Notes: a model not told the origin generated them from the sequence alone. A DNA stretch of 64,000 bases from Polynucleobacter sp. MWH-UH35A (GCF_018687075.1 NZ_CP061285.1:1736001-1800000), one strand, 5' to 3'; numbered from the stretch's first letter, positions 5,778-14,803 are shown. Program-made: numbers and translations.

Positions 5778-7448
5778 TTAGTCACGTGCGTAGATATCTA
5801 CATCTTTAGTTTCACGTACAAACAGTGTACCGATTACCAATGTCATCGCAGCGATGATGATTGGGTACCAGAGACCGTAGTAAATGTTACCGTTTTGCGC
5901 TACCAAGGCGAAGGAGATCGTTGGCAGCAAGCCACCGAACCAACCGTTACCAATGTGGTATGGCAAAGACATAGAGGTGTAACGAATGCGAGTTGGGAAC
6001 ATCTCAACCAACATTGCAGCGATTGGGCCATAAACCATGGTTACCAAGATCACCAAGTACACCAACAAGAGCAATACAGCGACATAGTTCACGCCAGCTG
6101 GATCAGCCTTTGTTGGATAACCCTCTTTGTTCAAAGCCTCACGAATTGCTTTCTTGAATTCAGCATCCTTCGCTTTAGCATCGGCTGGATCAAGACCAAC
6201 TGGTGAGTAACCAGGAATTTCAATGTCACCAATCTTCACTACTGCATTGGTGCCAGCTGGAGCTGGAATAGTTGAGTAGCTAGCGGAGTTAGATGCCATC
6301 ACCTGTTTTGCAATGTCGCAAGAACTAGTGAACTTCGCTGTACCTGTTGGATTGAACTGGAATGTACATTGCGCAGGATCAACAGTAATTGTTGCTGGCG
6401 CAGTAGCCATTGCCTTTTCCAACGCTGGGTTAGCAAAGTGTGTCAAAGCATTAAATACTGAAACTGGAGTGTTAGGGATGTATGTAATTACAGCCAATAA
6501 CAAACCGCCCATGATGATCACTTTACGGCCGATCTTGTCAGACAAGCTACCGAAGATCACAAAGAATGGTGTGCCGATTACCAATGAAGCAGCAATCAAC
6601 AAGTTTGCAGTCTTAGGATCTACTTTCAACACTTGTGTGAGGTAGAACAAAGCGTAGAACTGACCTGTGTACCAAACCACCGCTTGACCTGCAACCAGAC
6701 CAAACAATGCCAAGATAACAATCTTCAAGTTCTTCCATTGACCAAAAGACTCGGACAAAGGAGCTTTAGATAATTTACCTTCTTCTTTCATCTTCTTGAA
6801 AGCTGGAGACTCATTCATGGACAAACGAATCCATACAGAGATCGCCAACAATGCGATAGAAACGATGAAAGGAACGCGCCAGCCCCAAACATCAAAGTCT
6901 GGGCCAGTGAATTCACGTGTGAACAAAATCACGAGCAAGGAGAGGAACAAACCTAAAGTAGCTGTTGTTTGAATCCAAGCTGTGTATGCGCCACGACGAC
7001 CGTGAGGAGCGTGTTCTGCAACGTAAGTAGCAGCACCACCATACTCACCACCCAAAGCCAAACCTTGAAGCATACGCAATGCAATCAAGATTACTGGAGC
7101 GGCAACACCGATAGTTGCGTAGTTAGGCAGAATACCCACGATAAAGGTTGCGCCACCCATTAAGAGGATGGTGACCAAAAAGGTGTATTTACGACCAATC
7201 AAATCGCCTAAGCGACCGAACACCAACGCGCCGAATGGACGCACGATGAAACCAGCAGCGAACGCTAACAAAGCGAAAATGAAGGCAGAGCCCGCATCCA
7301 AGCCAGAGAAGAATTGCTTAGCAATAATTGCCGCAAGTGAACCGTACAAGTAAAAGTCGTACCACTCAAAAACCGTACCTAAAGAGGAAGCAAAAATAAC
7401 TTTGCGTTCTTCAGCGGTCATTGGGGCTGCTTTAGTTGATGTTGACAT
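5778..7448 (-). CDS. MFS transporter, metabolite:H+ symporter (MHS/ProP-like) family
   Basis: 556-residue inner-membrane permease. MHS hallmarks are the N-terminal FEWYDFYLYG motif (residues 27-36), the loop motif GRLGDLIGRK (78-87), its second-half counterpart SLSDKIGRK (301-309) and ALGGEYGGA (131-139). About 12 membrane helices are predicted. Relatives carry carboxylates, betaines or dicarboxylates with protons; the substrate is not determined. Usual members are about 430-450 residues. The extra length is a hydrophilic block at about 328-453 between two membrane helices, with two Cys (361 and 377) that could form a disulfide if the loop faces the periplasm. It is monocistronic and ends at a strong terminator. 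Confidence 0.9.
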   Translation of the reverse strand: MSTSTKAAPMTAEERKVIFASSLGTVFEWYDFYLYGSLAAIIAKQFFSGLDAGSAFIFALLAFAAGFIVRPFGALVFGRLGDLIGRKYTFLVTILLMGGATFIVGILPNYATIGVAAPVILIALRMLQGLALGGEYGGAATYVAEHAPHGRRGAYTAWIQTTATLGLFLSLLVILFTREFTGPDFDVWGWRVPFIVSIALLAISVWIRLSMNESPAFKKMKEEGKLSKAPLSESFGQWKNLKIVILALFGLVAGQAVVWYTGQFYALFYLTQVLKVDPKTANLLIAASLVIGTPFFVIFGSLSDKIGRKVIIMGGLLLAVITYIPNTPVSVFNALTHFANPALEKAMATAPATITVDPAQCTFQFNPTGTAKFTSSCDIAKQVMASNSASYSTIPAPAGTNAVVKIGDIEIPGYSPVGLDPADAKAKDAEFKKAIREALNKEGYPTKADPAGVNYVAVLLLLVYLVILVTMVYGPIAAMLVEMFPTRIRYTSMSLPYHIGNGWFGGLLPTISFALVAQNGNIYYGLWYPIIIAAMTLVIGTLFVRETKDVDIYARD

Positions 7449-7784
7449 CAGTAGCTCCTAACTATTTTTATTAAATAAAAAACAACGAGTCGATTATGCT
7501 TTGAAAAAAACCAAAGAAATCCACTAGTTAGGGTAATTCCCCATCAAATAGACTCGGGGTTTTCCCGAAAAATGTGGATTTGATGCAACGCATTTAAGCC
7601 ATGATGAGGCAAGGGTTAAGCACTAATTTGAAGCAATGCGCCCAAGTGAGGTGCATTTCTAAAAATCAGGGTGCAATCCTCACGAATAACACTTGTTGCA
7701 CTTCGATTTAATTGATCTTGTAGTCAGTAAATAGGCATCCACAAAAAATGCCATCAAATAATTAATAAACAAGGAGCAAGGCAA
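7449..7784. promoter_or_regulatory. Divergent intergenic region before the TRAP operon, with an inverted repeat
   Basis: 336 nt with no plausible gene. It must hold the promoters of the MFS gene (leftward) and the TRAP operon (rightward). The one clear structure is an inverted repeat GTGCAA (7671-7676) and TTGCAC (7696-7701) with 19 nt between. It lies about 85-115 nt before the TRAP start codon and could be an operator. I do not see a convincing sigma-70 or sigma-54 promoter. A strong ribosome site (AAGGAG) precedes 7785. Confidence 0.4.
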
Positions 7785-8870
7785 ATGAAAAGACGTGACT
7801 TTTTAGGTAAGGCTGCGGTTGGCGCAGCTGCAGGCGTATTAGCTGCACCAGCAATTGCACAATCCATGCCAGAAGTGAAGTGGCGCTGCGCATCTAGCTT
7901 TCCGAAGAGCCTAGACACGATTTATGGTGGTGGCGAATTCATCTCTAAACGGGTAGCTGCTTTAACTGACGGCAAGTTTCAGATCCGTATCTTTGGTGCC
8001 GGTGAAATCGTTCCAGCCTTCGGCACAGTTGATGCAGTGCAGCAGGGCACTGTCGAATGTACTCACACTGCCGGCTACTACTTCGTTGGCAAAAACAAAA
8101 CGTTTGCTTTTGACACTACCGTTCCATTTGGTATGAACCAACGTCAGCAAAATGCTTGGATGTACTGGGGTGGAGGCTTAAAGCTACAGCGTGAATTCTT
8201 ACGTGACTACAACATTATTTCTTTCCCAGCAGGCAACACCGGAACTCAGATGGGTGGCTGGTTTAAAAAGCCAGTGAAAACTGTTGCAGACCTCAAGGGT
8301 CTAAAAATGCGTATCGCCGGACTTGGCGGTGAAGTAATGTCTCGCCTCGGCGCAATTCCACAACAAATTGCCGGTGGTGATATTTATCCCGCCCTTGAAA
8401 AAGGTGTGATTGATGCCGCTGAGTGGGTCGGTCCATACGACGACGAAAAGTTAGGCTTCTACAAAATTGCTCCTTACTACTACTACCCAGGATGGTGGGA
8501 AGCTTGTTCTATGTACTCGATGTACGTCAACATCAAGGAGTGGGAAAAGCTACCGAAGCAATACCAAGAAGCCTTGGCCTCAGCATGCGCTGAATGCAAC
8601 ATCGATATGATGGCCGAGTACGACTATAAAAACCCAATCGCCTTGCAAAGCTTGATTAAGAATGGCGTCAAGTTGCAGTCTTACTCTACAGAAATTATGA
8701 AAGCTGCATCTACTGCAGCTTTTGAAATGTATGAGGAAGAAGCCGCCAAGAACCCATCGTTCAAGAAGATTTACGAACCTTGGAAGAAATTCCGCAACGA
8801 TCAAATGTTGTGGAACAAAGTTGCCGAACAAACCCTCATGAGCTTCATGCTAACTAATCCTGTCAAATAA
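7785..8870 (+). CDS. TRAP transporter solute-binding protein, TakP-like (2-oxoacid type)
   Basis: 361 residues. A twin-Arg signal (KRRDFLGKAAVG, residues 2-13, cleavage near AIAQS) sends it folded to the periplasm through Tat. The mature protein has the DctP fold signatures. Several blocks closely resemble TakP of Rhodobacter sphaeroides as I remember it: ASSFPKSLDTI, NTGTQMGGWF, QQIAGGDIYPALEKG, EWVGPYDDEKLGF and YYYYPGWWE. TakP binds 2-oxo monocarboxylates such as pyruvate together with Na+. That ligand class is therefore predicted here, by memory of one homologue and not by search. It is the first gene of a TRAP operon with dctQ and dctM downstream and a GGT-like hydrolase after them. Confidence 0.9.
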   Translation: MKRRDFLGKAAVGAAAGVLAAPAIAQSMPEVKWRCASSFPKSLDTIYGGGEFISKRVAALTDGKFQIRIFGAGEIVPAFGTVDAVQQGTVECTHTAGYYFVGKNKTFAFDTTVPFGMNQRQQNAWMYWGGGLKLQREFLRDYNIISFPAGNTGTQMGGWFKKPVKTVADLKGLKMRIAGLGGEVMSRLGAIPQQIAGGDIYPALEKGVIDAAEWVGPYDDEKLGFYKIAPYYYYPGWWEACSMYSMYVNIKEWEKLPKQYQEALASACAECNIDMMAEYDYKNPIALQSLIKNGVKLQSYSTEIMKAASTAAFEMYEEEAAKNPSFKKIYEPWKKFRNDQMLWNKVAEQTLMSFMLTNPVK

Positions 8871-8891
8871 ACTTTAAGCGAGTAACTTGAA

Positions 8892-9434
8892 ATGCCAAAA
8901 CAATTTTTAGTTTTTGCAAATTTCGTTGATCGCCTAAATGACCGTTTTGGTGTTTTAGCAAGCTGGATGGTTCTTATTGCCGTACTGGTCAGCACAGCAA
9001 ATGCGCTGATCCGGTACGGCTTTAACATCAGTTCAAACGGTTGGTTAGAAGCACAATGGTATTTGTTTGCCGGCATGGTGATGTTTGGTGCCGCCACCAC
9101 TTTTCGTATGAATGAGCATGTCCGGGTTGACGTTCTCTATGCTCTATATCCCAACAGAGTTCGCCTCTGGCTAGATTTCTGGGGTGGCATTGTTTTCTTT
9201 TTACCAATGACCATCATTATTGGTTACTACTCTTGGGAATTTTTTATTACCTCGGTAATTCAAAATGAAACCTCGAGTAATCCAGGCGGTCTGATTCGTT
9301 GGCCAGTGCGCGGCATTATTACCCTGGGCTTTTTCTTGCTGACACTCCAAGGTATTTCAGAAATCATCAAGCGCTATGCAGCCATCACCGGCATGATTGA
9401 AATCGATCCCAAATACGAAAGACCTCTCCAATGA
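8892..9434 (+). CDS. TRAP transporter small permease (DctQ family)
   Basis: 180 residues with four predicted membrane helices (about 18-38, 55-75, 95-115 and 138-158). The family pattern is seen in the second helix (WLEAQWYLFAGMVMFGAA) and in the following segment with a conserved Arg and Asp (NEHVRVDVLY). Small TRAP permeases pair with the large subunit and help dock the binding protein. The gene is 21 nt after the binding-protein gene and overlaps dctM by 4 nt (ATGA), so the two permease subunits are translationally coupled. Confidence 0.93.
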   Translation: MPKQFLVFANFVDRLNDRFGVLASWMVLIAVLVSTANALIRYGFNISSNGWLEAQWYLFAGMVMFGAATTFRMNEHVRVDVLYALYPNRVRLWLDFWGGIVFFLPMTIIIGYYSWEFFITSVIQNETSSNPGGLIRWPVRGIITLGFFLLTLQGISEIIKRYAAITGMIEIDPKYERPLQ

Positions 9435-10876
9435 TTAGCCAAGATTTGATGGCCCCCATCATGTTTGGGGGTCTGATTGTATTTTTATTAATTGGATATC
9501 CGGCAGCATTTTCTTTAGGTGCTGTTGGATTATTCTTCTCCTTCATTGGAATCGAGATGGGCATGTTTCAGCCCACCTTCTTGCAGGCCTTACCAGATCG
9601 TGTATTCGGCATCTTGTCAAACGACCTTCTGCTCTCTATCCCATTCTTTACTTTCATGGGTGCCATTCTCGAGAAATGTGGATTGGCAGAAGACATGCTC
9701 GAAGGATTGGGTCAGTTATTCGGCCCGATCCGTGGAGGCTTAGCTTATGCCGTGATTATTGTTGGCGCGATTCTGGGTGCAATTACCGGAACCGTTGCAG
9801 CCTCCGTGATTGCCATGGGTTTAATTTCCTTACCAATAATGTTGCGCTATGGATATAACCCTCGCGTTGCAACAGGCGTGATTGCTGCTTCAGGAACGAT
9901 TACTCAACTGATCCCTCCTTCACTCGTATTAATTGTATTGGCCGACCAGTTAGGCAAATCTGTTGGTGATATGTACGCAGGAGCTATTGGACCTTCAATC
10001 ATCCAAGTGGTGTTGTTCTGCTTGTTCATTTTCTTTTTATCCATTTTTAGACCACAAGATGTACCCGCACTTCCTCCCGAAGCGCGTCCGAAAATTGACT
10101 GGACATTGTTTAAGAAAATCCTTTGGGGCATTGTTCCTTCGATCGCTCTGATCTTCTTGGTGCTGGGAACCATTTTGATGGGTCTAGCAACGCCAACTGA
10201 AGGTGGTGCAATGGGTTCTGTTGGAGCTTTAGTTCTCGCAGCAATGAACAAGCGTCTACAAAAACCGTTAGTCTGGGAAGCAATGACTTCCACTATGCGT
10301 ATTAATGCCATGGTGATTTTTATTCTGATTGGATCCACCGTCTTTGGCTTAGCATTCCGCGGTGTAGATGGCGACCTATGGATTGAGCATCTGTTGTCAG
10401 GATTGCCAGGAGGCCAAATAGGCTTCTTAATTGTGGTGAACTTGTTTGTTTTCTTCTTAGCCTTTTTTTTGGACTATTTTGAAATCGCCTTCATCATCAT
10501 TCCACTATTAGCTCCTGTTGCAGACAAGCTTGGTATTGATCTCATTTGGTTTGGCGTGCTTCTCGGTGCAAATATGCAGACTTCGTTTATGCATCCGCCA
10601 TTTGGATTTGCCTTATTCTATCTGCGTGGGGTAGCGCCAAAATCACTGAAAAGCTCTGATATTTACTACGGGGCTTTGCCATGGGTTGGCTTACAACTGA
10701 TTTTGGTTGCGATCATCATCTTCATTCCTGAGACTGTTACTTACTTCATTGATAAACCAGCAGTAGCAATGGATGTGAATGCCGTTTCAATCGATCCACT
10801 TGAGGGCGTACAACAAAATGAGATCACTGTAGACTCTAGTGCCGAGATCGAGCGTCAATTGCGAGAAAATAAATAG
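9431..10876 (+). CDS. TRAP transporter large permease (DctM family)
   Basis: 481 residues, an inner-membrane Na+-coupled permease of the ion-transporter superfamily with 12 or more membrane helices. Family signatures include the GTVAASVIAMG segment (residues about 118-128), SGTITQLIPPSLVL (about 154-167) and the second-half motif LATPTEGGAMG (about 251-261). A hydrophilic tail of about 45 residues ends the protein. It is the transport subunit of the TakP-like system encoded just upstream. A weak inverted repeat (GCTATT/AATAGC) lies just after the stop but lacks a T run, so co-transcription with the downstream GGT-like gene is likely. Confidence 0.93.
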   Translation: MISQDLMAPIMFGGLIVFLLIGYPAAFSLGAVGLFFSFIGIEMGMFQPTFLQALPDRVFGILSNDLLLSIPFFTFMGAILEKCGLAEDMLEGLGQLFGPIRGGLAYAVIIVGAILGAITGTVAASVIAMGLISLPIMLRYGYNPRVATGVIAASGTITQLIPPSLVLIVLADQLGKSVGDMYAGAIGPSIIQVVLFCLFIFFLSIFRPQDVPALPPEARPKIDWTLFKKILWGIVPSIALIFLVLGTILMGLATPTEGGAMGSVGALVLAAMNKRLQKPLVWEAMTSTMRINAMVIFILIGSTVFGLAFRGVDGDLWIEHLLSGLPGGQIGFLIVVNLFVFFLAFFLDYFEIAFIIIPLLAPVADKLGIDLIWFGVLLGANMQTSFMHPPFGFALFYLRGVAPKSLKSSDIYYGALPWVGLQLILVAIIIFIPETVTYFIDKPAVAMDVNAVSIDPLEGVQQNEITVDSSAEIERQLRENK

Positions 10877-10917
10877 CTATTACAAATAGCAGAATAAAAA
10901 AATAGAGGGGATTTACG

Positions 10918-12516
10918 ATGCAAGCAAAGTGGGGTATTCGAGGGATGGCGGTAGCACCGCACTCCCTCGCTTCTGAATCAGCTTTAGCAGTTCTACGTGA
11001 GGGTGGTAACGCACTGGAAGCAATGGTAGCCGCGGCAGCAACCATTGCAGTGGTGTACCCACACATGAACTCCATTGGAGGCGACTCTTTCTGGGTGGTG
11101 CATTCACCTGGGAAGGCTATGGGTGGCATTGATGCCTGTGGCGCCGCAGCTGGTTTAGCCACAAAGCAATGGTATGCGGAGCGCGGAATTACTAAGGCCA
11201 TTCCTTTTAGGGGGCCGGTAGCAGCCAATACTGTTGCAGGAACCATCTCTGGTTGGGGCGCTGCTCACAAACTATCCAAACAAGGTTTGGGTGGCAAGAT
11301 ACCTTTATCTCGTTTATTGGCTGATGCAATTCATTATGCAGAAGCGGGAGTACCAGTTACTTACAGTCAGTTAAGTTTGACCGAAAAAAAGCGTGCAGAA
11401 CTCAGCCCTATTCCTGGTTTTTCCAAAACTTTCTTGGTTAATGGCAAAGCGCCGGCCGTTGGCAGCATCTTTAAACAAGAGCGCCTTGCAAAAACTTTGC
11501 GGCAAATTGCAGAAAAAGGAACGGATGACTACTACCGCGGAGATCTGGCGAAATTACTTGCAAAAGAATTAACGGACATTGGTAGCCCTCTGCGCTTAGA
11601 TGACCTCCATCGTCATCATGCAAAGCTCATCGATCCCCTCGAGCTCAAACATAGCTTGGGTAATGTATACAACATGATTCCGCCCACCCAAGGTGTTGTC
11701 TCCTTGATGATTATTGGCATCTTAGATCAGCTGAACTTAAAACGCTTTAAGGTGGATAGCGCTGAGTATGTACATCATTGTGTTGAGGCCACTAAACAAG
11801 CGTTTAAGATTCGCGATCAATTTGTGACGGATCCTGCGTATATGACGAAGAATGCGCAGTCTTTTCTAGCACCTGCATTCCTGAAAAAACTAGCTAAGAA
11901 CATCGATCCCAATAAAGCACTACCTTGGGGTCAAGGCAAAGGTCCAGCAGATACGATTTGGATGGGTGTGATTGATGGTGATGGCAATTGCGTTTCATTC
12001 ATTCAAAGTATTTATCACGAGTTCGGCGCAGGAATAGTTCTGCCAAAGTCTGGTGTCAATTGGCAGAACCGTGGTTGCAGCTTTTCACTAGATCCCAAAA
12101 CACTGAATCATCTAGAGCCCTATCGAAAACCATTCCACACACTTAATCCAGCGATGGCTTTATTTAAAGATGGTCGCTCGATGGTGTATGGAACAATGGG
12201 TGGCGATGGTCAACCCCAAACACAATGCGCAGTCTTTACTCGCACCGCAACTTACGGCCTTGATCCACAGGATGCAATTAGCCGTCCACGCTGGTTGCTC
12301 GGCCGCACTTGGGGACAAACGAGTGATAGCCTAAAACTCGAATCACGTTTTAGTCCTTGGGTTGCCAAGGAGCTTCATGCTTTAGGTCATGAAATTGAAA
12401 TGCTCGATGCCTTCGATGAAACCGTCGGCCATGCCGGTTGCATTATTCGTGATCCATCAGGCACATTGCGCGGCGGATGGGATCCTCGTAGTGATGGGGC
12501 TGTTAGCGCGTTTTAG
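10918..12516 (+). CDS. Gamma-glutamyltransferase-family hydrolase (HpxW-like candidate)
   Basis: 532 residues of the Ntn-hydrolase GGT family, normally made as a proenzyme that cleaves itself before a Thr nucleophile. The processing region reads ADTIWMGVID followed by SFIQSIYHEFGAGI and WQNRG. The nucleophile Thr aligns with that of classical GGT, but the usual second Thr and His (TTH) are Ile-Trp. No signal peptide is seen, so a cytoplasmic enzyme is predicted, unlike periplasmic glutathione-cleaving GGT. Cytoplasmic relatives include oxamate amidohydrolase HpxW. It follows the TRAP permease by 41 nt and probably acts on the imported compound. Its last 14 nt overlap the convergent TRIC-like gene. 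The substrate is unproven. Confidence 0.8.
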   Translation: MQAKWGIRGMAVAPHSLASESALAVLREGGNALEAMVAAAATIAVVYPHMNSIGGDSFWVVHSPGKAMGGIDACGAAAGLATKQWYAERGITKAIPFRGPVAANTVAGTISGWGAAHKLSKQGLGGKIPLSRLLADAIHYAEAGVPVTYSQLSLTEKKRAELSPIPGFSKTFLVNGKAPAVGSIFKQERLAKTLRQIAEKGTDDYYRGDLAKLLAKELTDIGSPLRLDDLHRHHAKLIDPLELKHSLGNVYNMIPPTQGVVSLMIIGILDQLNLKRFKVDSAEYVHHCVEATKQAFKIRDQFVTDPAYMTKNAQSFLAPAFLKKLAKNIDPNKALPWGQGKGPADTIWMGVIDGDGNCVSFIQSIYHEFGAGIVLPKSGVNWQNRGCSFSLDPKTLNHLEPYRKPFHTLNPAMALFKDGRSMVYGTMGGDGQPQTQCAVFTRTATYGLDPQDAISRPRWLLGRTWGQTSDSLKLESRFSPWVAKELHALGHEIEMLDAFDETVGHAGCIIRDPSGTLRGGWDPRSDGAVSAF

Positions 12517-13132
12517 TAATAAACATTTTTGGCACGCGCAGATCCCAGTGAATTGCTGCTGCGCGTAGCCCAAAAATTCCGAGCATACAAAGCACGGAGC
12601 CCTCAACGACATACTGAGGCAAGAAGTTCAGCACCAAGACATAGGCGCAACAACCCAAGGTTACTGGAATGGCATAGAGCTCATGGGACATGATGAGTGT
12701 TTTTCTGCCAGCCAGCACATCGCGTAATAAACCACCACCGATTGCAGTTACTACCCCTAGGATGACTGGCGCCACAGGCAAACCAAAATCCATATTCCAA
12801 GCTTTATCTGCCCCCTGAATGGCAAATAGGGCTGCGCCAAAGCCGTCGATATAAAGCATCCAGCGGTAAATTTGCGGTTGGGTAAAAAAAGATTCTGCAA
12901 AAAAGGCGATAACACTGGCAGCCAGTGCAAGCCAGACATATATTTGATTCTCAGACCAAAAAATGGGGGCTTCCAAAATAATGTCACGAATAGTGCCTCC
13001 ACCAATCGCAGTAATTAAGCCAAGCACCAAAACACCGAAAAGATCGACACCGCGATCGGCAATCGCCAAGACCCCCGTCACCGCAAAGGCCATGGTTGCA
13101 ATAATGCCGATCCAGAAATTAATATCTTCCAT
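12503..13132 (-). CDS. TRIC-type cation channel family protein (UPF0126, YadS/YicG-like)
   Basis: 209 residues, seven predicted membrane helices, built as an internal duplication. The motif TAIGGG-x-x-RD appears at residues 41-50 and again at 129-138, each within a helix-loop region with conserved Arg-Asp. This is the bacterial version of the trimeric intracellular cation channel family. Archaeal and bacterial members conduct K+ or Na+; some YadS/YicG-type proteins have also been linked to glycine uptake. The gene overlaps the GGT-like gene's 3' end by 14 nt in opposite orientation and is divergent from maiA. Confidence 0.88.
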   Translation of the reverse strand: MEDINFWIGIIATMAFAVTGVLAIADRGVDLFGVLVLGLITAIGGGTIRDIILEAPIFWSENQIYVWLALAASVIAFFAESFFTQPQIYRWMLYIDGFGAALFAIQGADKAWNMDFGLPVAPVILGVVTAIGGGLLRDVLAGRKTLIMSHELYAIPVTLGCCAYVLVLNFLPQYVVEGSVLCMLGIFGLRAAAIHWDLRVPKMFITKTR

Positions 13133-13222
13133 AGCAATGAGTCTAATGCAATCTCTACGAACTCAGACTGGAATTCCTCGCCTCAATATACTGTTAGCCA
13201 TGAGAGCAAATAAGGTGTTGAC

Positions 13223-13903
13223 ATGACCCCCAAGCTGTATAGCTTTTGGCGAAGCTCTGCCGCATTTCGTGTGCGCATTGCCCTTAATCTCAAAGGCGTC
13301 AGTTATGAAGTTATTCCAATGCATCTGAGTAAAAATGGCGGCGAGCAAATTGGAGAGACTTACGGCAGCAAAAATCCCAATCGCTTGGTGCCCTTATTTG
13401 AAGATGGGCAAAAAAGTATTCATCAATCCTTAGCAATTATTGAATATCTAGAAGAAACTCAGTCCGAGCCTGCACTCTTACCAAGCTCAGCAATAGATCG
13501 AGCATGGGTACGGGCGATTGCTATGGATATTGCTAGCGATATTCACCCTATCAATAATTTGCGCGTACTGCGCTACCTCATCAAAAAACTCGGCATAACT
13601 AACGAAGCTAAAGATGAGTGGTACCAGCACTGGATCAAAATTGGGCTAGAGAGTATTGAAAAACAATTGGGCAATGACTCTAGAGTTGGGGGATTTGCCT
13701 ACGGCGATTATCCGGGCTTGATTGATGTTTGCTTAGTGCCTCAACTATTTAATGCACTCAGCGCAAAAGTGGATATGAGCCCATTTCCAACTCTCATGCG
13801 AATTTACAGTGAGTGCATGAAACTACCTGCTTTCATTGAAGCCTCCTGGGAAAAACAAATAGATGCAGAAGGCCTAAACCCGGTTACTCCACCACAAAAA
13901 TAA
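13223..13903 (+). CDS. maiA: Maleylacetoacetate isomerase (zeta-class glutathione transferase)
   Basis: 226 residues with the GST fold: a thioredoxin-like N-domain (1-85) and a helical C-domain. The active-site motif of zeta GSTs, normally SSCSxRVRIAL, reads SSAAFRVRIAL (residues 11-21). Both Ser are kept but the Cys is replaced by Ala. The glutathione-binding stretch HQSLAIIEYLEE (about 69-80) and a DV-type C-domain helix (YPGLIDVCLVPQLF) are typical. Zeta GSTs isomerise maleylacetoacetate in tyrosine breakdown; the Cys is helpful but not strictly essential in studied enzymes. No homogentisate dioxygenase or fumarylacetoacetase gene lies nearby, so another glutathione-dependent isomerisation is possible. 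Confidence 0.8.
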   Translation: MTPKLYSFWRSSAAFRVRIALNLKGVSYEVIPMHLSKNGGEQIGETYGSKNPNRLVPLFEDGQKSIHQSLAIIEYLEETQSEPALLPSSAIDRAWVRAIAMDIASDIHPINNLRVLRYLIKKLGITNEAKDEWYQHWIKIGLESIEKQLGNDSRVGGFAYGDYPGLIDVCLVPQLFNALSAKVDMSPFPTLMRIYSECMKLPAFIEASWEKQIDAEGLNPVTPPQK

Positions 13904-14803
13904 TGAAAGTATGAGCAATGAGCTCGCCGTCGTAATTAAGACAACCCTAGATATCACGCTGCCGTCAGCTTTGTAATATTGGGCCAACATAAACGGCCCT
14001 GTACCCGTAGGTAACGCGCTCAAAATTACGACTGCATTTATCCATAAGTTAGGCAACTCTAATATAGGCCCTGCAATGATCCAGGCGATCAATGGTTGCA
14101 AAACTAACTTTGCCAAACTAATGCCCCAAGCCTGAGCTGGGGCGGCAACACTTTTTTGCATCAGAAACAACCCGATCGATACAAGCGCGCATGGCGTTGA
14201 TGCAGCAGCCAAAAATGCAATCACTTGCGCAATCGGATCGTACAAAGTGAGGTCACTAGCAGCCCAAATCAATCCAGCAACTGGGGCTATTAATAATGGA
14301 TTGGTGCAGAGCGATTTGATGACACTCCACACAATCTCATGAGATTTTTTATGCGACAGAATGCCAATTTCAATGAGGACTGTTGCCAAGGCAAACATGG
14401 CGAACACGATAAAGGTGGAGATAATCGCAGGCGCCAACCCATCTTGCCCCAGTGCAAGCGCACACAAAGGAATGCCCATATATCCAGTATTTGAATAAGA
14501 GGCGCTCAAACCATTAAAGCTAGCTGCTGCCAAATCGCGAATGCGCATCCAACTAATGAGAAGCACCAAAACGAAAACAATCAAACAGCTGAGAAAAAAT
14601 GCAGTGATAAAACCAGGCTGCCAAAGGGTTTGCCAACCACTGTTGGCAGCGAAATTAAAGAGTTGCGCAGGCAGTGCTAGCCAAACCACAAATCGATTGA
14701 GCTCAATCGCAGCGTTTACACCTAACTTACCTGAGTGCCCACCAACATACCCAATCAGAATGAGTAAAAAAACGGGAAGGACTACATTAAATACGTAGAG
14801 CAA
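13874..14803 (-). CDS. AEC family transporter (auxin efflux carrier / malate permease type)
   Basis: 309 residues, about ten predicted membrane helices in two inverted five-helix halves. The first helix carries FLLILIGYVGGHSGKLG, typical of the AEC/MleP family, and a central NTGYMGIPL segment (about residues 110-118) matches the conserved broken-helix motif. Bacterial members export or exchange small organic acids; the substrate is not predictable. The 3' end overlaps maiA by 30 nt tail to tail. It lies 23 nt downstream of the carbonic-anhydrase-like gene on the same strand, so the two may be co-transcribed. Confidence 0.88.
   Translation of the reverse strand: MLYVFNVVLPVFLLILIGYVGGHSGKLGVNAAIELNRFVVWLALPAQLFNFAANSGWQTLWQPGFITAFFLSCLIVFVLVLLISWMRIRDLAAASFNGLSASYSNTGYMGIPLCALALGQDGLAPAIISTFIVFAMFALATVLIEIGILSHKKSHEIVWSVIKSLCTNPLLIAPVAGLIWAASDLTLYDPIAQVIAFLAAASTPCALVSIGLFLMQKSVAAPAQAWGISLAKLVLQPLIAWIIAGPILELPNLWINAVVILSALPTGTGPFMLAQYYKADGSVISRVVLITTASSLLILSLFLWWSNRV

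Noticed and set aside
9904..10338. 144-residue reverse frame inside dctM
   Set aside because: Antisense shadow of a membrane-protein gene; composition mirrors the forward codons.
10875..10890. GCTATT/AATAGC hairpin after dctM as a terminator
   Set aside because: Short AT-rich stem followed by A residues, not T, so it should not stop forward transcription.
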